Positions 26,418 to 37,800 of a DNA stretch of 64,000 bases are shown piece after piece. The stretch spans positions 10,230,001-10,294,000 of the forward strand of contig OZ059898.1 in NCBI GenBank assembly GCA_964057225.1. Reading direction: 5' to 3'. Position 1 is the first letter of the stretch. Each line of letters starts with the position of its first letter. Both the position numbers and the translations under genes were made by a program. The notes beneath the pieces were generated by a model. That model was not told where the DNA came from and did no database searches. It saw only the letters and a program-made list of their open reading frames with translations. The stretch comes from Auanema rhodensis (Eukaryota; Nematoda; Chromadorea; Rhabditida; Rhabditidae).

Positions 26418-26488
26418 TGCATCGGCCGGGAATCGAACCCGGGTCGCCCGCGTGGCAGGCGAGCATTCTACCACTGAACCACCGATAC
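26418..26488 (-). tRNA. tRNA-Gly-GCC: tRNA-Gly(GCC) copy 28, C2U variant
   Basis: Carries the same position-2 change as the copy at 17550 (U2 opposite G71), exactly 8868 bp away. Alpha flank; 1329 bp to the next copy. Confidence 0.92.
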
Positions 26489-27746
26489 TTCGAAAATGTT
26501 AGATTGTTTCCGAAAAATTATGAAAAGTCAAGTTCTACTGATTTGAAGAAAATTGTAAGTTTTAGAAAATAATTAAAAATAAGTTCTCTCTACTATTAAC
26601 TGATTGTCGGCTAAAATATGGTAACAGTTTTTATGTAAAGTTTCCATGATTAGGATTAAACAAAAAAAAGAATTAAAAAGAAACACTTCTTGTTTACTTA
26701 CTTGATTATACTACTTGAAATTCCAAAAACAGTAGAATAAAATAGAGAAAGAGACGAAAAAAGTTGAACGATTTGAAGAGAATTGTGAGTTTTAGAAAAG
26801 AATTAAAGTTTAGCTTTGTCTACTATTAACTGATTATCGGCTGAAATATGGTGACAGTTTTTTTTTAAAAGTTTCCATGATTAAGATTAATCAAAGAAAA
26901 AAAAATCAAAGAGAAACACTTCTTGTTTACTAATTTGATTATAACACTTGAAATTCCAACAAAAGTAAAGTAAAACTGTTAAAGCGAGTAAAACTGTTGA
27001 ACAATTTGAAGACAATTGTAAGTTGAAGAATAAAATTAAAGTTTAGCTCTCTCTACTATTAACTGAATGTCGGCTAAAATATGGTAACAGTTTTTATTAA
27101 AAGTTTCCATGATTAAGATTAAACAAAGAAAAAAAATCAAAGAGAAACACTTCTTGTTTACTAATTTGATTATAACACTTGAAATTCCAACAAAAGTAAA
27201 ATAAAACTGTGAAAGCGGGTAAAACTGTTGAACGATTTGAAGAGAATTGTAAGTTTAAGAAAAGATTTAAAGTTTAGCTTTGTCTACTATTAACTGATTA
27301 TCGGCTGAAATATGGTGACAGTTTTTTTTTAAAAGTTTCCATGATTCAGATTAATCAAAGAAAAAAAAATCAAAGAGAAACACTTCTTGTTTACTAATTT
27401 GATTAAAACACTTGAAATTCCAACAAAAGTAAAGTAAAACTGTTAAAGCGAGTAAAACTGTTGAACGATTTGAAGAGAATTGTAAGTTTAAGAAAAGATT
27501 TAAAGTTTAGCTTTGTCTACTATTAACTGATTATCGGCTAAAATAAGGTAACAGTTTTTATTGAAAGTTTCCATGATTAAGATTAAACAAAGAAAAAAAT
27601 CAAAGAGAAACACTTCTTGTTTACTTACTTGATTATAATACTTGAAAATCCAACAAAAGTAAAATAAAACTGTGAAAGCGGGTAAAACTGTTGAACTAAA
27701 ACAGTCTTTATAAAATATAAATGCTATATTTTTATAAAATAGAAGT

Positions 27747-27817
27747 TGCATCGGCCGGGAATCGAACCCGGGTCGCCCGCGTGGCAGGCGAGCATTCTAC
27801 CACTGAACCACCGATGC
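27747..27817 (-). tRNA. tRNA-Gly-GCC: tRNA-Gly(GCC) copy 29
   Basis: Canonical sequence. Beta' flank; the monomer before it looks like a recombinant of two monomer kinds; 1323 bp to the next copy. Confidence 0.97.
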
Positions 27818-29069
27818 TTCGAAAATGTTAGATTGTTTCCGAAAAATTATGAAAAGTCAAGTTCTACTGATTTGAAGAAAATTGTAAGTTTTAGAAAATA
27901 ATTAAAAATAAGTTCTCTCTACTATTAACTGATTGTCGGCTAAAATATGGTAACAGTTTTTATAAAAAGTTTCCATGATTGAGATTAAACAAAAAAAAGA
28001 ATTAAAGAGAAACACTTCTTGTTTACTTACTTGATTATACTACTTGAAATTCGAAAAAAAGTAAAAAACAATTGAGAAAGCGACATAAACAGTTGAACGA
28101 TTTGAAGAGAATTGTAAGTTTAAGAAAAGATTTAAAGTTTAGCTTTGTCTACTATTAACTGATTATCGGCTAAAATAAGGTAACAGTTTTTATTGAAAGT
28201 TTCCATGATTAAGATTAAACAAAGAAAAAAATCAAAGAGAAACACTTCTTGTTTACTTACTTGATTATAATACTTGAAATTCCAAAAACAGTAAAATAAA
28301 ATTGAAAAAGCGACAAAAACAGTTGAACGATTTGAAGAGAATTGTAAGTTTAAGAAAATAATTAAAAATTAGTTCTCTCTACTATTAACTGATTGTCGGC
28401 TAAAATATGGTAACAGTTTTTATAAAAAGTTTCCATGATTAGGATTAAACAAAAAAAAGAATTAAAGTGAAACACTTTTTGTTTACTTATTTGATTATAA
28501 TACTTTAAATTCCAAAAACAGTAGAATAAAATTGAGAAATCGACAAAAACAGTTGAACGATTTGAAGAGAATTGTATGTTTTAGAAAAGAATTAAAGTTC
28601 AGCTATCTCTACTATTAACTGACTATCGGCTAGAATAAGGTAACAGTTTTTATTGAAAGTTTCCATGATTAAGATTGAACAAAAAAAAAATTAGAGAGAA
28701 ACACTTCTTGTTTACTTACTTGATTATACTACTTGAAATTCGAAAAAAAGTAAAAAACAATTGAGAAAGCGACATAAACAGTTGAACGATTTGAAGAGAA
28801 TTGTAAGTTTAAGAAAAGATTTAAAGTTTAGCTTTGTCTACTATTAACTGATTATCGGCTGAAATATGGTGACAGTTTTTTTTTAAAAGTTTCCATGATT
28901 AAGATTAAACAAAGAAAAAAAATCAAAGAGAAACACTTCTTGTTTACTAATTTGATTATAACACTTGAAATTCCAACAAAAGTAAAATAAAACTGTGAAA
29001 GCGGGTAAAACTGTTGAACTAAAACAGTCTTTATAAAATATAAATGATATTTTTTTATAAAAGTGAAGT

Positions 29070-29140
29070 TGCATCGGCCGGGAATCGAACCCGGGTCGCC
29101 CGCGTGGCAGGCGAGCATTCTACCACTGAACCACCGATGC
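29070..29140 (-). tRNA. tRNA-Gly-GCC: tRNA-Gly(GCC) copy 30
   Basis: Canonical sequence. Alpha flank; 866 bp to the next copy. Confidence 0.97.
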
Positions 29141-29935
29141 TTCGAAAATGTTAGATTGTTTCCGAAAAATTATGAAAAGTCAAGTTCTACTGATTTGAAG
29201 AAAATTGTAAGTTTTAGAAAATAATTAAAAATAAGTTCTCTCTACTATTAACTGATTGTCGGCTAAAATATGGTAACAGTTTTTATAAAAAGTTTCCATG
29301 ATTGAGATTAAACAAAAAAAAGAATTAAAGAGAAACACTTCTTGTTTACTTACTTGATTATACTACTTGAAATTCGAAAAAAAGTAAAAAACAATTGAGA
29401 AAGCGACATAAACAGTTGAACGATTTGAAGAGAATTGTAAGTTTTAGAAAAGAATTAAAGTTCAGCTATCTCTACTATTAACTGATTATCGGCTGAAATA
29501 TGGTGACAGTTTTTTATTAAAAGTTTCCATGATTAAGATTAAACAAAGAAAAAAAAATCAAAGAGAAACACTTCTTGTTTACTTATTTGATTATAACACT
29601 TGAAATTCCAACAAAAGTAAAGTAAAACTGTTAAAGCGAGTAAAACTGTTTAACGATTTGAAGACAATTGTAAGTTGAAGAAAAAAATTAAAGTTTAGCT
29701 CTCTCTACTATTAACTGAATGTCGGCTGAAATAAGGTAACAATTTTTATTAAAAGTTTCCATGATTTAGATTAGACAAAGAAAAAAAATCAAAGAGAAAC
29801 ACTTCTTGTTTACTAATTTGATTATAACACTTGAAAATCCAACAAAAGTAAAATAAAACTGTGAAAGCGGGTAAAACTGTTGAACTAAAACAGTCTTTAT
29901 AAAATATAAATGATATATTTTTATAAAAGTGAAGT

Positions 29936-30006
29936 TGCATCGGCCGGGAATCGAACCCGGGTCGCCCGCGTGGCAGGCGAGCATTCTACCACTGAACCAC
30001 CGATGC
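29936..30006 (-). tRNA. tRNA-Gly-GCC: tRNA-Gly(GCC) copy 31
   Basis: Canonical sequence. Gamma flank with the private upstream marker TTTAGATTAGACAAAG; duplicated at copy 33, 1961 bp away. Confidence 0.97.
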
Positions 30007-31030
30007 TTCGAAAATGTTAGATTGTTTCCGAAAAATTATGAAAAGTCAAGTTCTACTGATTTGAAGAGAATTGTAAGTTTTAGAAAAGAATTAAAGTTCA
30101 GCTATCTCTACTATTAACTGACTATCGGCTAAAATATGGTAACAGTTTTTATAAAAAGTTTCCATGATTAGGATTAAACAAAAAAAAGAATTAAAGTGAA
30201 ACACTTTTTGTTTACTTATTTGATTATAATACTTTAAATTCCAAAAACAGTAGAATAAAATTGAGAAATCGACAAAAACAGTTGAACGATTTGAAGAGAA
30301 TTGTATGTTTTAGAAAAGAATTAAAGTTCAGCTATCTCTACTATTAACTGACTATCGGCTAGAATAAGGTAACAGTTTTTATTGAAAGTTTCCATGATTA
30401 AGATTGAACAAAAAAAAAATTAGAGAGAAACACTTCTTGTTTACTTACTTGATTATACTACTTGAAATTCGAAAAAAAGTAAAAAACAATTGAGAAAGCG
30501 ACATAAACAGTTGAACGATTTGAAGAGAATTGTAAGTTTAAGAAAAGATTTAAAGTTTAGCTTTGTCTACTATTAACTGATTATCGGCTGAAATATGGTG
30601 ACAGTTTTTTTTTAAAAGTTTCCATGATTAAGACTAATCAAAGAAAAAAAAATCAAAGAGAAACACTTCTTGTTTACTAATTTGATTATAACACTTGAAA
30701 TTCCAACAAAAGTAAAGTGAAACTGTTAAAGCGAGTAAAATTTTTGAACAATTTGAAGACAATTGTAAGTTGAAGAATAAAATTAAAGTTTAGCTCTCTC
30801 TACTATTAACTGAATGTCGGCTAAAATATGGTAACAGTTTTTATTAAAAGTTTCCATGATTATGATTAAACAAAGAAAAAAAATCAAAGAGAAACACTTC
30901 TTGTTTACTAATTTGATTATAACACTTGAAATTCCAACAAAAGTAAAATAAAACTGTGAAAGCGGGTAAAACTGTTGAACTAAAACAGTCTTTATAAAAT
31001 ATAAATGATATTTTTTTATAAAAGTGAAGT

Positions 31031-31101
31031 TGCATCGGCCGGGAATCGAACCCGGGTCGCCCGCGTGGCAGGCGAGCATTCTACCACTGAACCACCGATG
31101 C
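31031..31101 (-). tRNA. tRNA-Gly-GCC: tRNA-Gly(GCC) copy 32
   Basis: Canonical sequence. Alpha flank; 1961 bp from copy 30; 866 bp to the next copy. Confidence 0.97.
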
Positions 31102-31896
31102 TTCGAAAATGTTAGATTGTTTCCGAAAAATTATGAAAAGTCAAGTTCTACTGATTTGAAGAAAATTGTAAGTTTTAGAAAATAATTAAAAATAAGTTCT
31201 CTCTACTATTAACTGATTGTCGGCTAAAATATGGTAACAGTTTTTATAAAAAGTTTCCATGATTGAGATTAAACAAAAAAAAGAATTAAAGAGAAACACT
31301 TCTTGTTTACTTACTTGATTATACTACTTGAAATTCGAAAAAAAGTAAAAAACAATTGAGAAAGCGACATAAACAGTTGAACGATTTGAAGAGAATTGTA
31401 AGTTTTAGAAAAGAATTAAAGTTCAGCTATCTCTACTATTAACTGATTATCGGCTGAAATATGGTGACAGTTTTTTATTAAAAGTTTCCATGATTAAGAT
31501 TAAACAAAGAAAAAAAAATCAAAGAGAAACACTTCTTGTTTACTTATTTGATTATAACACTTGAAATTCCAACAAAAGTAAAGTAAAACTGTTAAAGCGA
31601 GTAAAACTGTTTAACGATTTGAAGACAATTGTAAGTTGAAGAAAAAAATTAAAGTTTAGCTCTCTCTACTATTAACTGAATGTCGGCTGAAATAAGGTAA
31701 CAATTTTTATTAAAAGTTTCCATGATTTAGATTAGACAAAGAAAAAAAATCAAAGAGAAACACTTCTTGTTTACTAATTTGATTATAACACTTGAAAATC
31801 CAACAAAAGTAAAATAAAACTGTGAAAGCGGGTAAAACTGTTGAACTAAAACAGTCTTTATAAAATATAAATGATATATTTTTATAAAAGTGAAGT

Positions 31897-31967
31897 TGCA
31901 TCGGCCGGGAATCGAACCCGGGTCGCCCGCGTGGCAGGCGAGCATTCTACCACTGAACCACCGATGC
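31897..31967 (-). tRNA. tRNA-Gly-GCC: tRNA-Gly(GCC) copy 33
   Basis: Canonical sequence. Gamma flank; duplicate of copy 31 in context; 865 bp to the next copy. Confidence 0.97.
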
Positions 31968-32761
31968 TTCGAAAATGTTAGATTGTTTCCGAAAAATTAT
32001 GAAAAGTCAAGTTCTACTGATTTGAAGAGAATTGTAAGTTTTAGAAAAGAATTAAAGTTCAGCTATCTCTACTATTAACTGACTATCGGCTAGAATAAGG
32101 TAACAGTTTTTATTGAAAGTTTCCATGATTAAGATTGAACAAAAAAAAAATTAGAGAGAAACACTTCTTGTTTACTTACTTGATTATAATACTTGAAATT
32201 CCAAAAACAGTAAAATAAAATTGAGAAAGCGACAAAAACAGTTGAACGATTTGAAGACAATTGTAAGTTTAAGAAAAGAATTAAAGTTTAGCTTTGTCTA
32301 CTATTAACTGATTAACGGCTGAAATATGGTGACAGTTTTTTTTTAAAAGTTTCCAGGATTAAGATTAAACAAAGAAAAAAAAATCAAAGAGAAACACTTC
32401 TTGTTTACTAATTTGATTATAACACTTGAAATTCCAACAAAAGTAAAGTAAAACTGTTAAAGCGAGTAAAACTGTTGAACAATTTGAAGACAATTGTAAG
32501 TTGAAAAAAAAAATTAAAGTTTAGTTCTCTCTACTATTAACTGAATGTCGGCTAAAATATGATAACAGTTTTTATTAAAAGTTTCCATGATTAGGATTAA
32601 ACAAAGAAAAAAAATCAAAGAGAAACACTTCTTGTTTACTAATTTGATTATTACACTTGAAATTCCAACAAAAGTAAAATAAAACTGTGAAAGCGGGTAA
32701 AACTGTTGAACTAAAACAGTCTTTATAAAATATAAATGATATTTTTTTATAAAAGTGAAGT

Positions 32762-32832
32762 TGCATCGGCCGGGAATCGAACCCGGGTCGCCCGCGTGGC
32801 AGGCGAGCATTCTACCACTGAACCACCGATGC
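32762..32832 (-). tRNA. tRNA-Gly-GCC: tRNA-Gly(GCC) copy 34
   Basis: Canonical sequence. Alpha flank; the next spacing, 1279 bp, is off scale because of the truncated monomers at 33643-33772. Confidence 0.97.
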
Positions 32833-33642
32833 TTCGAAAATGTTAGATTGTTTCCGAAAAATTATGAAAAGTCAAGTTCTACTGATTTGAAGAGAATTGT
32901 AAGTTTTAGAAAATAATTAAAAATAAGTTCTCTCTACTATTAACTGATTGTCGGCTAAAATATGGTAACAGTTTTTATAAAAAGTTTCCATGATTAGGAT
33001 TAAACAAAAAAAAGAATTAAAAAGAAACACTTCTTGTTTACTTACTTGATTATACTACTTGAAATTCGAAAAAAAGTAAAAAACAATTGAGAAAGCGACA
33101 TAAACAGTTGAACGATTTGAAGAGAATTGTAAGTTTAAGAAAAGAATTAAAGTTTAGCTTTGTCTACTATTAACTGATTATCGGCTGAAATATGGTGACA
33201 GTTTTTTATTAAAAGTTTCCATGATTAAGATTAAACAAAGAAAAAAAAATCAAAGAGAGACACTTCTTGTTTACTTATTTGATTATAATACTTGAAATTC
33301 CAAAAACAGTAGAATAAAATAGAGAAAGCGACGAAAAAAGTTGAACGATTTGAAGAGAATTGTAAGTTTTAGAAAAGAATTAAAGTTCAGCTATCTCTAC
33401 TATTAACTGATTATCGGCTAAAATAAGATAACAGTTTTTATTAAAAGTTTTCATGATTAGGATTAAACAAAAAAAAGAATCAAAAAGAAACACTTCTTGT
33501 TTACTTATTTGATTATAATACTTGAAATTCCAAAAACAGTAGAATAAAATAGAGAAAGCGACGAGAAAAGTTGAACGATTTGAAGAGAATTGTAAGTTTT
33601 AGAAAAGAATTAAAGTTCAGCTATCTCTACTATTAACTGATT

Positions 33643-33772
33643 ATCGGCTAAAATAAGGTAACAGTTTTTATTAAAACGAGTAAAACTGTTGAACGATTTG
33701 AAGACAATCGGCTAAAATAAGGTAACAGTTTTTATTAAAGCGAGTAAAACTGTTGAACGATTTGAAGACAAT
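33643..33772. repeat. Truncated monomers in a 64-bp tandem duplication
   Basis: A segment running ATCGGCTAAAATAAGG ... TTTGAAGACA occurs twice with a 64-bp period (starts at 33643 and 33707). Each copy jumps from TTTTTATTAAA directly to GCGAGTAAAACTG or ACGAGTAAAACTG, so the middle of the 230-bp monomer is missing. This explains the off-scale spacing of 1279 bp between the tRNA copies at 32762 and 34041. Confidence 0.8.
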
Positions 33773-33977
33773 TGTAAGTTGAAGAAAAAAATTAAAGTTT
33801 AGCTCTCTCTACTATTTAATGATTGTCGGCTAAAATATGGTAACAGTTTTTATTAAAAGTTTCCATGATTAAGATTAAACAAAGAAAAAAAAATCAAAGA
33901 GAAACACTTCTTGTTTACTAATTTGATTATAACACTTGAAAATCCAACAAAAGTAAAATAAAACTGTAAAAGCGAGT

Positions 33978-34002
33978 AAAACTGTTGAAATAAAACAGTT
34001 TT
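33978..34002. other. 9-bp perfect inverted repeat in delta-type tRNA 3' flank
   Basis: AAAACTGTT and AACAGTTTT are separated by a 7-base loop at the left edge of the delta cassette. In alpha, beta and gamma cassettes only the inner 6 bp (ACTGTT/AACAGT) pair. The same hairpin recurs by the copies at 56644, 57280, 59392, 61349, 62209, 63068 and 63927. No function is known to me; it may be chance in AT-rich DNA. Confidence 0.6.
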
Positions 34003-34040
34003 TATTAAATATAAATGATATTTTTTTATAAAAATGAAGT

Positions 34041-34111
34041 TGCATCGGCCGGGAATCGAACCCGGGTCGCCCGCGTGGCAGGCGAGCATTCTACCACTGA
34101 ACCACCGATGC
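34041..34111 (-). tRNA. tRNA-Gly-GCC: tRNA-Gly(GCC) copy 35, beside the retrotransposon
   Basis: Canonical sequence. Delta flank with T5 as terminator. The 5' LTR of the BEL element starts 57 bp upstream of this gene's 5' end, at the cassette/monomer junction. Confidence 0.97.
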
Positions 34112-34163
34112 TTCGAAAATGTTAGATTGTTTCCGAAAAATTATGAAAAGTCAAGTTCTACTG

Positions 34164-34168
34164 ATTTG
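34164..34168. repeat. Target-site duplication, left copy (ATTTG)
   Basis: These are the last five bases before the LTR's TG, within the satellite word GATTTGAAGAG. The right copy is ATTTA at 43943-43947, followed by AAGAGAATTG, the expected continuation. There is one mismatch between the copies. Confidence 0.75.
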
Positions 34169-34232
34169 TGTCGCGATAAGCGAGTGAGTTTGTATAATTT
34201 TTTTATCTTCAACAATTGTTTTATTCGTTTCT

Positions 34233-34289
<57 letters not shown>

Positions 34290-34539
34290 TTCTTCTTTCT
34301 TCTAACTTCCTAAGTAATTTTTATCCGTACCACATGTTGTGTTATACATGTGGCATGACTAACTCTTTGTTTCAGGCTGACGACCGCCCACGAGAAGAGA
34401 TCAGTCTTACATTTTCAACGTTCGCAGTCAGTGATTTTATTCCGTGCTTGTCTTGTTAATTCATCAATAAACCCTTTTCTACATATTCAATTTGTGTTTT
34501 ACTTCCAACCATACTATACACTTGTGGTATATCGCCACA
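34169..34539 (+). repeat. 5' LTR, BEL/Pao element
   Basis: The LTR runs from TGTCGCGATAAGCGAG to ATCGCCACA. It contains a TATA-like TATAATTT (34193-34200), a (CT)25 microsatellite at 34237-34286 and an AATAAA signal. It should supply the Pol II promoter. Outside the CT tract I find it identical to the 3' LTR. Confidence 0.95.
34466..34471 (+). promoter_or_regulatory. Polyadenylation signal AATAAA in 5' LTR
   Basis: AATAAA in the context TCATCAATAAACCC, 73 bases before the LTR end; it is the only canonical hexamer I see in the LTR. Confidence 0.6.
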
Positions 34540-34542
34540 AAT

Positions 34543-34591
34543 TGGTGCACCGGCCGGGAATCGAACCCGGGTCGCCCGCGTGGCAGGTGAG
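34543..34591 (+). promoter_or_regulatory. tRNA-Gly primer-binding site with extended tRNA match
   Basis: Three bases after the 5' LTR, TGG (the complement of CCA) is followed by about 46 bases that match the complement of tRNA-Gly(GCC). The match runs from the 3' end through the T arm, variable loop and anticodon loop into the anticodon stem. Relative to the local genes there are two mismatches (34550 and 34588), then similarity is lost. Ordinary primer sites are about 18 nt. The TGG shows that a CCA-tailed mature tRNA was the source. The mismatches suggest a different tRNA-Gly isodecoder, or drift. Confidence 0.85.
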
Positions 34592-34821
34592 ATACAACTC
34601 GAACCAAGCGTGTTTGAGCAAAAAACATACTTAATAAAAATCGTCGCGATCATAAGTCCACGTCAAGTCACACCAAACAGACTTGAACAATAAGCAAACT
34701 CTGAAATTAGAAACAGAGGTTTCAATTCCCTTACGTTCACATATACTGTGATCACCAAACAAACAAAGAAAAAAGAAAACAAAAAAGGAATATAAGCATT
34801 ATTCCTACATCTACAACAAAA
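34592..34821 (+). other. Untranslated leader of the retrotransposon
   Basis: About 230 bases between the primer site and the Gag start. It is A-rich towards the end, and I see no ORF or recognisable motif. Packaging signals would be expected here but cannot be read from sequence alone. Confidence 0.5.
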
Positions 34822-37800
34822 ATGTCACTCCTTTTTGTCAATCATATCAAACAATCTAACCAGTTTCTTGGAGAACTGCTTACACGATACGAGATGGAAG
34901 TGAAGGACCTTCCTGGTATTCTGGTAGATTGCGACTTCCACACTGAGGAAGAAGAGGAAACCCTCTCTTGCCTTATCATTCGCTGGACAAAAGTCCAACA
35001 CCAATTCAAAGAATCGTTGAAAAATCATCAAGATAACGAGAAAAAATTCCAAACATTTTACGAAGCATTAGACAAAACGCTTCGTAAAGCATTAGACGAA
35101 CAGTACATCGCCTTCACATCCGATGAAGACTTTGAACCCAACATTAAAAAGGTTCAAAACGCCATTATTGAGCTTGACGAACACATCATGAAAGCCGAAC
35201 GCATACTTAGAAAGCTGAGAAAAACGCTTCATAAGAATGAATCTGAGCACAACAGCAATTGCTCAACAGAAAACAATGAAACAGAAAACAAATCGAATGA
35301 TCAATTTCTGGAAATTATCAAGTCATTCCTACACATCCAACAAACTAGCATCCAAAAACCAGCGATGTCGCTACCTACATTTGATGGCAAACCAGAGAAC
35401 TTCAAATCATTCTGGGGCCGTTTTGATAGACTTGTTCATGATAATGAACAGTTTACAACCTTAGAAAAGGTAAACCTACTCTGTGAAAGCCTCAAAGGCG
35501 ATTCACAAATAGCAATCAGAGGAATAGAACCCTCTGCTCAAAATTATGAGCTCATGCGTGAAGCATTAGTTTCTGAATTTGGAGACTATTCGTCGGATAT
35601 CAACTCTCTTTTAACACAACTACGTAATTTGAGATTTGCAAGCAATAATGCAAAATCATGTAAAGAAACATTTGGGGAAACCAAGGCACTTATCAGGCAA
35701 ATTGAAGCAGCCGGAGCTACAGTATCCCGCGAAATGTGTACCGCGATGATTCTCAACAAATTCCCATACCACATCGTGGAAGACATTCTAATTTATCCAA
35801 ACAACTACCATTCCACTAAAGAAATGCTGACAGCTGTAGACCACAAAATCTATTCCTTTTTTCTAAAAGAACAAACAAGAAATAGTCATGAACAAAAGTT
35901 TCGAAATCCCAAAGAGAATGTCACATCTGTAGCACATAAAGAAAACTCCGTAGAACAACGGAAAACCCAAACTTGGCCATGTGTTTTCTGCGACTCATCC
36001 GAACATCGCTTTTATCATTGCACCACATTTGAAACACCAGAGAAAAGAAGACACCGCATCCGCGGAAAGGCCATCTGTTGGATTTGTTTTTCCGAGAAAC
36101 ACAAAAGTTCCGAATGCAGAAAACAAAAATGTCGAAATTGCCAAGGAGACCATAATTCCTCCTTGTGCTCACAAGGAAGAAACAACGTGCAAAATATCCA
36201 AAAAGATAAAGAAACTTCTACAATTAAAAAAGATCAGGCTTTACTGATCACCACAGAAGAATCATTGAATAAAAAAACAACAGATTATAAACCAGAATCT
36301 GACACTAATCAAATTCCTACTGAGGCACTCAATGCACCAGTATCACTTAATCACATTGCCGACACCCATAATATTGAAGAAAGTCAAGTAATATTACGCA
36401 CAGCAATGGCAAACATATACAATCACAATAGTAAAAAATATGAGCAAGTACGCATGCTCATAGACGAAGGATCTATGAGATCGTTTATATCTAAGGACTT
36501 ATCCACTATGTTAGGATTGCCCATCCTTGGTTCTCAAAAGAAAACCTTTTACGGTATCGGAGCATTGTCCGAAACGCACGAAGTTCAGGACGTAAAGGTA
36601 ATTATTGGAACCTCAAGTGGATCCCTTATCGTAACAAAACTATTCACCAAACCCATGTTAACCACACCCATACGTTGTCCAAAACTATCTAAAGAAGACT
36701 TGAAATTTATAAAGACAAGAAAAATAAAATTAGCCAATCCACAAACAAACGGAGAATTATTTACTCCGGATATACTGATAGGTATGGATAGATACAAACT
36801 GTTCATGCATTTAAACGAAGAAACCGAACTCCCCTCACGTATGAGATTGAAAAATTCGGTATTCGGCCACATGATACATGGAGAAGCTCCTCTTCCCGAT
36901 AATACACAACAAGAAGTAATATTATGCTCTACAGTAGAAGAAATAACAAAAGAAACCTCTCATAAAGAACTCCTCACTAATCTGTTTGAACTGGATTCTA
37001 TCGGCATCAATACAGAAAATGCCAACGCAGACCGCACTATTGATTACTATGAAGAATACTCAAAAGATATAAAAATTGAGAACAACCGCATTATTGCACC
37101 GTTCCCGTTAAAAAATAACTTCAAAAATCTTAAAAACAACAAAATGCCCGCGTACCATAGATTCGTATCCCTATGGCGAAAGTTACTGCACAATCCAGAA
37201 ATGCTCTCACACTATACTACAACCATTGAAAGTTACCTCAAAGATAACATTGTCGAACAAATTCCCAACAATCACCAGGAGCCTTTAGAGTTTTATATGC
37301 CCCACCATGGGGTTTGGAAGCCCAGCAAGGCTAACCCTCTCAGAATCGTTTTTGACGCCTCCGCTAAACAGAAAGACAGCCCATCGTTGAATGAGATAAT
37401 ACACACAGGACGATCATTTATCACATATATACACGACATCATGATCTCCTGCAGAACAAGACCAATATTAATAACATGCGATATCAAAGCCGCATTTTTA
37501 CAAATACAACTGACAGAGAATCACAAAAATCTATGCAAATTCTTTTGGATAAAAAACAAAGAATACCCAATATCTCACAACAATATCATAACCCTTCGAT
37601 TCAACAGATTACCGTTCGGTATCACTGCATCCCCCAGCGTATTGAACATGGGCATAAAATGGTTCTTAGAATCAAAAGTAGACAACCCATTAGCTATGGA
37701 AATACTGAACAACTTATACGTTGACAATATCATTCTTACAGCAAATACAACAGCAGAAGCTATAACGAAATGTAAAGAAACCCAAAAACTATTCACAGAA

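Larger units (their letters stand above)
1..34168. repeat. Left arm of tRNA-Gly higher-order satellite array
   Basis: The arm is a tandem AT-rich satellite built from monomers of about 230 bp. Examples are 2403-2632 and 2633-2861. Monomers come in several related kinds, told apart by short blocks such as AGCTTTGTC, AGCTATCTC and AGCTCTCTC in the first third. At one fixed junction (GAAC / GATTT) a 172-bp cassette is inserted: 50 bp of 3' flank, the 71-bp minus-strand tRNA-Gly gene, and 51 bp of 5' flank. I class copies by 3' flank: alpha (ATGATATTTTTTTATAAAAG), beta (ATGCTATATTTTTATAAAAG; beta' ends in ATAGAAG), gamma (ATGATATATTTTTATAAAAG) and delta (upstream AACAGTTTTTATTAAAT). On the minus strand a T4 run lies 8-11 nt past the tRNA 3' end, the expected Pol III terminator. 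Stretches between tRNAs hold only monomers; I see no other gene there. Confidence 0.95.

Noticed and set aside
1..34168. Regular direct repeats suggesting a CRISPR array
   Set aside because: Units are 230 bp and spacers are not unique; the repeats are satellite monomers with tRNA genes in a eukaryotic setting.
34034..34459. 141-aa ORF with a Ser-Leu repeat
   Set aside because: It runs from the tRNA into the 5' LTR, and the Ser-Leu run is the CT microsatellite.
34543..34591. A 59th tRNA-Gly gene
   Set aside because: It lacks the D arm and 5' acceptor strand, starts with the complement of CCA and sits right after the LTR, so it is the retrotransposon primer region.
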